A stretch of 64,000 nt of DNA from Flammula alnicola. Taxonomy: Eukaryota; Basidiomycota; Agaricomycetes; Agaricales; Strophariaceae. The notes under the pieces were generated by a model. It saw nothing but the letters and a program-made list of their open reading frames with translations, was not told the origin of the DNA and did no database searches. The DNA is taken from the NCBI GenBank assembly GCA_015499995.1, contig JADNRV010000131.1, positions 1 to 64,000 of the forward strand, in the 5' to 3' direction. Shown here one piece after another: positions 57,530 to 64,000 of the stretch. The position numbers and the translations under genes were made by a program. Within the stretch, counting starts at the first letter, position 1. The number at the start of each line of letters is the position of its first letter.

Positions 57530-57715
57530 TATGCCAAGTGAATCAATGACAATGAGTAGTGATGTGCCGGCTCAGGCTTGGCCTGAAAGCCCCGGCTCGG
57601 GCCCGGCTTTGGGCGGCTCAGGCTTTGTCAAATCACGAGCCGGGCCAAAAGCCGGAAATCAGGCTTGGCCCGGCCCGGCTTTGTCCCAAGCCGGGGCTTT
57701 GCTGACAAATTAGTT
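57530..57715. repeat. GC-rich degenerate repeat (ggctt/ggcccggc words)
   Basis: Words such as ggctcaggctt, ggcccggctttg and aaagccgg recur about ten times in both orientations. A short frame over this stretch is an artefact of the repeat. Confidence 0.65.
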
Positions 57716-58578
57716 AAAACACAATATAATAAAAATATTTTGATATCTACATATCGATGCAAGTCTAAAGTACATACATATGTGGCGCTACTTCAATTTG
57801 CTAGCGCGCACAAACCTGCACAAACTGGTTTTCTACTGAGTATTCTAATTTGTAGTACATACTAGTAGTATCGTTATTCCATCCGGAGAGGCGGGAAAAC
57901 TCTCAATTCATCCAAATTGTGACCCCCCACACGGCGGACCACAGTACTTGTTCGAAGATGATATACCGTTCAAAATTTCTGGCCACCAACGACAAACCAA
58001 CGAAAAATGCTCGATTAATTTAGGGCTGAGCCGACCACTTTACAAGCGACCCATGAACACATCTTTTGTCGGAATCCGCTTTTTACAAGGCTGTACATGT
58101 ACTTCCCCATTGGTCAGGATATCCCCACGTGATTCACTTAGGGCCGGTGCAATTAATGGCCAAATTGTCAACGTTGATCAACTCTTCACCTCGGTCACCT
58201 TGAGCAACAAGCACCAGCGAAGGCTCTTCAAGGATCCATTAATCCATCATGCTTCGCCGTTTCTGCATGAACTGTATCGTCCTGAGTTCCTCTCAAAGCA
58301 ACACTTAGTTTTCTACACTCCTGTTGGACGACGTCGTCCCGAGAGCGGCGAGCCATGTGTGTCTGTAAAGTCAAAAATAGCATAGGCCTGCTGTTTCTTG
58401 AAAAATCCCATGGTGACTGATATATCCATATATTTATATGTACGCTCGCTGACAAGTTGCTTTCAGCCCACCTGTCCTTCTTATCTTCTCACCGCCGCAG
58501 CTTCTTGAATTACACGTTAAATACAAGCATAGAAGCTGACCTGACCCTCAATCGACTCCTCCAGGTTTCGCGACTACC
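57716..58578. other. Intergenic upstream of the ABC transporter gene
   Basis: No supported gene; the frame at 57948-58385 has no recognisable feature. The ABC transporter promoter lies in the right half. Confidence 0.45.
58427..58440 (+). promoter_or_regulatory. TATA-like box upstream of the ABC transporter
   Basis: catatatttatatg lies about 140 bp before the ATG at 58579 and is the best TATA-like word in the upstream region. Assignment is by position only. Confidence 0.25.
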
Positions 58579-61500
58579 ATGGACGTTACCAGCTGGGGCT
58601 CTAGGTTGTTAACAATGGCGCGTTCGCAGGCACGGGACAACTTGTATGCTTATGTTTCTAATTTATACCAAGTAAGAAATCTAACTCTACAATCCAGAAT
58701 AGTAAACGATTCTCTCTTTATTCCATTCGCCATTGCTGTCGTCCTCATCATCGGCCAAACCCTCCACGCATTGGTTGCATGCTTTAGGTATCTACGGAAA
58801 GGATCGAGCTTAAACATTGCGCCCATCGATGAAGAAGATGCGCCCACACGCTCTGTTACGTCTCTGCAGTTAATACAGGCTCGAGCAAACGATCACGGTG
58901 GATGGACGATATTTGTGTACGCGGTCGCGCGTCTTGCCGGATGTCTGACTCTTTTGGTTCTTTCGTCGACAACCATAGTCCATTGCCGGGATTGGCGCGA
59001 AAATAGCGCAAGCCCGCTGCGCCTATTCTTCGCATGTCCTGAATCATTCATGGTCTTAACATATGTGCGTTGCGTTCTTTCCTTGAGCTTCCTCCATGCT
59101 TATACGATTTTTGGACAAAGTTATATTCTTCCATTTTGGCGATTACATCGTTGGCCATAACGAAATGGTCCACGCTTGCAACTAGGCACAATGTCCTCAT
59201 CTTGCTCAGTACTTTCATGGTATATATATACCGTGATATTTGGCCTGTCGCCACGTATACGGAGGTGCCGAAAGATGGATCCCAAGGATATCTACTGTGG
59301 ATTAAGATAACGATCCTGTCCATAACTGCAGTGGTCATCCCTTTTTTCGTTCCTCGTCGCTACGTTCCAGTTGATCCAAAGGTATGTGTATTTAATGGTT
59401 TGGTAGATATTAGTAACGTTGCACTCCTTAGGATCCTATGCCAGTACCCAATGATGAACAAACATGTTCCTTATTTTCTTTCCTGCTATACAGCTATCTA
59501 GACCCTGTCATCTTTCTGGGATATCGGGTTGAGCATCTGGAAGTTAATCAATTACCTCCCCTCTCTGATACAGATTATTCGAAGAACCTTATTAAACGCG
59601 CATTTCCGGTAAGCCGTGATGTTTTTCTGTCATCTTCTGTGGTCTAATATCACCTAGTACTTGGATCCGTTTAAACGCTCAAAGCCGCGTCATCTATTCT
59701 TTGGATTAATCCGTGTTTTTCGTAAGTTATATGAATTATTCTTTTGCTGATGCGATGATCATACTCGTCCTGCAGGTAAAGACTACTCGTTGATGGCCTT
59801 GGCCATTGTCGGGCAGGTTGTCATAGGATTCCTGTCTCCAATTGCCATTTACCATATTCTCAAGTAAGTTCTTTAACGGGTTTACATTTCTCAATGAGAG
59901 ACAACAATGCTTAATTTATCGCTGTCTGTAGCTATTTGGAAACGGGGGGTGTGGGTGACAATATTCGCCCATGGTTCTGGATTATTTGTTTGTTCATGGG
60001 CCCGCTCGCCAATGGTGGATTTTTCCAGTATTATATCTTCGTTGCGACAAGGATGCTCACACATGCGGAGGCCCTCCTCACTGAACTCGTATTCGAGCAC
60101 AGTCTCCGTATCCGTTTCGCGACAGAGAGTCCAACTGCGACAACCAATCGAGAAGAGCAGGACAACACTACCGTGGTCGGAACCCCTGACACTTCATCTG
60201 TCGTCGAGAACTCCAGCGAAGAGGCGGAGAATGTGGACAATTCTCCTGCAGCATCCAGTGACTCTCAATCGACTACAACTGACGCTTCGACGAAAGGAAA
60301 AGCTAAAGACGATTCGCCTCCACCAAACCCCGCGCCTGCCGCCATAGCAGTGGCGCCAGTCAAGGAGACCAAAAACGAGGCCAACCTTGTGGGGAAAATC
60401 AACAATCTCGTAACTACAGACTTGGGCAATATTGTCGATGCCAGAGACTTCCTCCTTCTTAGTAAGTAAAGATGTCGTTCGACCTTTAATTTCATACTGA
60501 ACTTCTGTAGTTTTGTCCGTTCCACTTCAAATTTGTTTATGTACCGCCTTCCTTTACCAAATGCTAGGATGGAGGTAAGTGTTTTTAGGTGATTCTACGG
60601 ACTACGACATGCAGTGTCTCATGCATTTCACAAGTGCATTTGTTGGGCTCGCATGCATGATCGCCCTTATGCCGGCACCAGGTTACGCAGCTAAACTGAT
60701 CCAAGATGTTCAGAGAAAGAGAATGAAAATGGTATGTAAGCCCTTTAATCAAGCGCGTATATGCCTCAAGTCAAGCATTCTTAGACTGATGCACGCATTC
60801 AAACTGTTACAGAAGGTGAATTCTCATCACGAATATGGGTATATATTAAATTGTTAACAAGTCGTTGATCGCTCTAGTCGTCAATGTGCTACGAATGGTC
60901 AAACTATTTGGGTGGGAAGGAAGAATGTCTGAAAGAATTCAAGACACACGAAATGCCGAACTTCTGTCCATCTGGAAGCTCAAGGTTGGTTGGTACCTGT
61001 GGACTCTTTATTCCATCGGAAATTGACTACCCGTATCGCGAATTAGGTTCTGCAGTCCCTTACTGGGGTCGTTAAGTGCGTTGGACTCTGCAGCAATGCA
61101 TATATGCGACTTTAATCAAAACTTTCTTTCAAGTTCTATTATCCCCACTATCAGCATGCTGGTCACCTATGCCACTTACACGGTCATCATGAAACAAGAA
61201 TTAACTCGTACGTTCTCTGAATGCTATCCGATGATAGATTGAAATGTATTTGGTTGTATCTTATAGCCTCTGTAATCTTCTCCAGCCTGACGGTATTCGG
61301 TACTCTCCGAATGCAGCTATTCAGAATTTCTTGGCAAATTACTGCGAATACACAAGGTCTGTCCCTCAACCCTTTCATGTCCGCCTGACTTAATATTTCG
61401 CACCTCAGGCAAAGTCTCGCTGGACCGTGTTAACGATTTTTTGAAGAAAACCGAGCTGTTGGATTCATTCACAAATACAGAAGTTGAGGTGTTGATACCC

Positions 61501-64000
61501 GGTCCTCCCAGCTTCAGCAAGAATGCGATTGGTTTCAAGAATGCCTCTTTCTCATGGTCAGTTGAGGCTGGAGATGGTTCCCTTACTCCGTCGCGTCGGT
61601 CTTTTCGACTTCGGGTGGACGATGAGCTCTTCTTCAAGCCTAATTGCATAAACCTTATCATCGGTCCTACGTGAGGAATAAATTCGTTGCTCAACTAGTA
61701 AATATTAAAGCTTGTCATAGGGGCTCTGGGAAAACGTCAATGCTTATGGCATTACTTGGTCTGTATCTCCTTCCCTTCGGCAATTTGTCTCCCGCTTATA
61801 CTTGTCACGTTTGACAGGCGAGATGCACTTCATGCATTCTGGAGCTGACTCGTGGTTCAACCTTCCGAGGGATGGTGGTGTGGCATATGCGGCTCAGGAG
61901 TCTTGGGTGCAAAATGAAACAATCCGTGCAAACATCCTCTTTGGATCTCCCTACGACGAAGTTCGTTACCGCCAAGGTAAACAAATGAGTGGATTTTATT
62001 TTTAGCTCACCCAACTTTGCTTTTTTCAAGTACTTCGCCAATGTGCCCTGGACAAAGATTTTGAATTGTTCGAAGCTGGAGACAATACTGAGGTTGGTGA
62101 AAAGGGAATTACTCTGAGGTTCGTGTTCTATACCGGATATGTTAAAGCCGTGTTCTAATCTACGTCGTAGTGGAGGGCAAAAGGTAATATTCCTTTTGTC
62201 GATGACCCACGCTATCTGAACTTGTGTAACTCGACAGGCTCGAGTCACTCTTGCTCGAGCAATTTACTCGCAGGCTAAAATTATACTGTTGGACGACGTC
62301 CTTGCCGCATTGGACGTACATACGTGAGTAGCTCACTGATGGCACTTGGGTGCGGCATTAACGTCTGTGCAAGATCTGCCTGGATTGTTGAGAAATGTTT
62401 CGGAGGAGATCTAGTCAAGGGACGCACGGTTCTGCTCGTGGTAAACATGTTCTTGTTCTCGTAGTCATTGTGAGAGCCACTGATAAGCCCTTGATAGACT
62501 CATAACGTGGCTTTGGTCTCACCTGTCGCCAAATTTGTCGTCTCGATTGGCCATGACGGTGTGATCAAAACTCAGGGAATGGATATCGAAACCTCCCTCG
62601 CTAGCGACCCTACCCTTGTGGCAGAAGTCCAGCTCGAACAGGAAGAAATGGAAATAGCAAACCAAGAGATACCATCCCTCGCGAAGAAGGAAGCTCCTGC
62701 AGATGGTAAACTTGTCCTTGCGGAGGAGATCGCCAAGGGGCATGTGACTTGGAAATCCTTGAAATTATTCCTTTCTGGACTAGGAGGAGATTACCCCCTT
62801 ATCTTCTTTTCACTTTGGATCTCAGGATTCTTGATAGCCAATTCGGTCAGAGCCTTTCAAGTATGGTTTCTTGGATATTGGGGATCTCAATATGAAACCC
62901 ACCACCCTTCAGAAGTTCGAGTCTTCCAGTAAGCATTTATTCTTTTGTCATGTTCCTGACTATATTACACTTGACTCACAATATGCAGTTACCTCTCCTT
63001 ATATTCGCTTATTGTCATTGGAGCAATAGTCCTTTCTAACGCATCATTTTTTCTCTATGTCTCTGGGAGTATGAAAGCTTCTAGGACCATTAACACTTTA
63101 TTGGTAGAGTCGGTCCTCGGTAGTACCCTCCGGTGAGTCATATATCATTCATTTGCCCCTCTTATTGACATGAATGCTGTAGGTGGTTAGATGAGACTCC
63201 GACCGCAAGAATCATCTCCAGATTCACCCAAGATATACGCATGGTTGATGGACCAATCGCAGAAGGATTTCTCTCCTTGAGCTCCATTGGGGTGACCATG
63301 ATCACCAATATCGGTGTCATCTTAATTTTCACGCCGATTTTTTTGTTCCCTGGATTGGCTGTGGCGGCTCTTGGGCTGTACCTTGGAAACATCTATTTGA
63401 AAGCGCAGCTGTCTGCTAAACGCGAGATGAGGTATATAACTTCATTCATTTCTTCGTTCAAAGCTGACATGATGCATATGGTATCGTATTAGCAATGCGC
63501 GCTCGCCTGTTTTGGCTCATTTTAGTGCTGCCGTTGCTGGTATAGGTGAGTTTAGTATGTTCTATATCATCAGGAAGACCTAAAACAGCAGTAGTCTCAA
63601 TCCGCGCATATGGGGCACAAGCAGCTTTCAAGGTCGAGTCGCTCAAGCGCATCGATAATTATGTGCGGATTGCTCGGGTGTGTTACAACTTAAATCGATG
63701 GATTTCACTGCGCATCAACATATTGGGTGACTTGTTCAATGTTGCCTTGGCATCATATCTTGTCTATGGACCCTCTATCGGCGCGTCCAACACTGGATTT
63801 TCATTGAACATGGCCGCAGATTTCTGCACAATGATCCTGTGGTGGGTAAGAATTTTCAACGAGTTTGAAGTTCAGGCGAATAGGTAAGCATCTTTGACTA
63901 CTAGTCTAATCGTAACTTGAAGTAGATGCTGACATTTGTATAACAGCCTGGAACGTATTCAAGGGTACATTGATATTGACCACGAGCCCAAACCCACGAA
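58579..64000 (+). CDS. ABCC-type (MRP/Ycf1-like) ABC transporter, 3' end beyond window
   Basis: Full-length ABCC exporter with an N-terminal TMD0, starting MDVTSWGSRLLTMARSQAR. It uses many small exons joined by 50-60-nt introns. The lasso and TMD1 region shows LFSFLLYSYLDPVIFLGY, then RVFRKDYSLMALAIVGQVVI. A long Ser/Thr/Pro-rich linker (about 60110-60390, GKAKDDSPPPNPAPAAI) precedes LVGKINNLVTTDLGNIVDAR. NBD1 has Walker A GPTGSGKTSM, signature LSGGQKARVTLARA and Walker B ILLDDVLAALD. TMD2 follows (WKSLKLFLSGLGGDYPLIFF, then SRFTQDIRMVDGPIAEGF). The window ends inside it at LERIQGYIDIDHEPKP, before NBD2. Family members export glutathione conjugates or metals, at the vacuole or plasma membrane; the substrate here is unknown. 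Confidence 0.88.

Noticed and set aside
60960..61140. Apparent loss of frame in the ABC transporter after IWKLK
   Set aside because: Two short introns join IWKLK to VLQSLTGVVNSIIPTI and keep the family sequence, so the gene is intact here.

Overview
This looks like nuclear DNA of a mushroom-forming basidiomycete (Agaricomycetes). Genes are dense and broken by many 50-70 nt GT-AG introns, and they include families typical of that group: HGDL-type tyrosine-kinase-like kinases, MYND proteins, Zn2Cys6 proteins, small secreted proteins with an N-terminal MKL signal peptide, and a Cch1-like calcium channel relic. No ribosomal RNA gene, CRISPR array or bacterial operon was seen. Gene models were spliced by eye from open frames and splice signals, so outer limits are firmer than internal exon edges.

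Layout, left to right. 1-5332 holds two tandem minus-strand kinase paralogues, each with an extra C-terminal domain, with a degenerate tRNA-like sequence between them. 5380-7460 holds only doubtful minus-strand frames. 7551-11761 is the SNF1/AMPK beta subunit, with a 1.4 kb intron and a low-complexity insertion. 13442-16129 is a Git1-type MFS transporter with very small exons. 18621-25690 is a decayed block: a Cch1-like channel remnant lacking repeat I and two pore loops, joined head-on to a truncated, frameshifted copy of an uncharacterised Agaricomycete gene whose intact paralogue lies at 28580-32043. Between those two copies sit a MYND protein and a 157-residue protein with two Zn2Cys6 clusters.

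32354-33231 is a hAT-like non-autonomous transposon with terminal inverted repeats and an 8-bp target-site duplication. It lies just upstream of an S28 serine peptidase (33366-35760). Next come a small secreted peptide, a class I sirtuin built partly from micro-exons (37940-39516) and a FYRN/FYRC nuclear protein (40344-43782). 45500-52200 is a duplicated neighbourhood of small secreted proteins and alpha/beta hydrolases: one hydrolase copy is dead (minus strand), the other intact (plus strand). 52300-54600 joins an E2-like domain to an F-box-like segment. 55088-56535 is a CTD-kinase-type cyclin. 56870-57720 is a repeat island with degenerate telomere-like repeats inside an inverted repeat, a 163-bp palindrome and GC-rich degenerate repeats. 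The right edge (58579 onward) is an ABCC transporter that runs off the window.

The genes do not form a pathway. The SNF1 beta subunit, Git1-type transporter and sirtuin are separate nutrient or metabolic-state genes. The secreted peptidase, hydrolase and small secreted proteins are secretory or degradative. The clearest themes are local gene duplication followed by decay, and unusually small exons.
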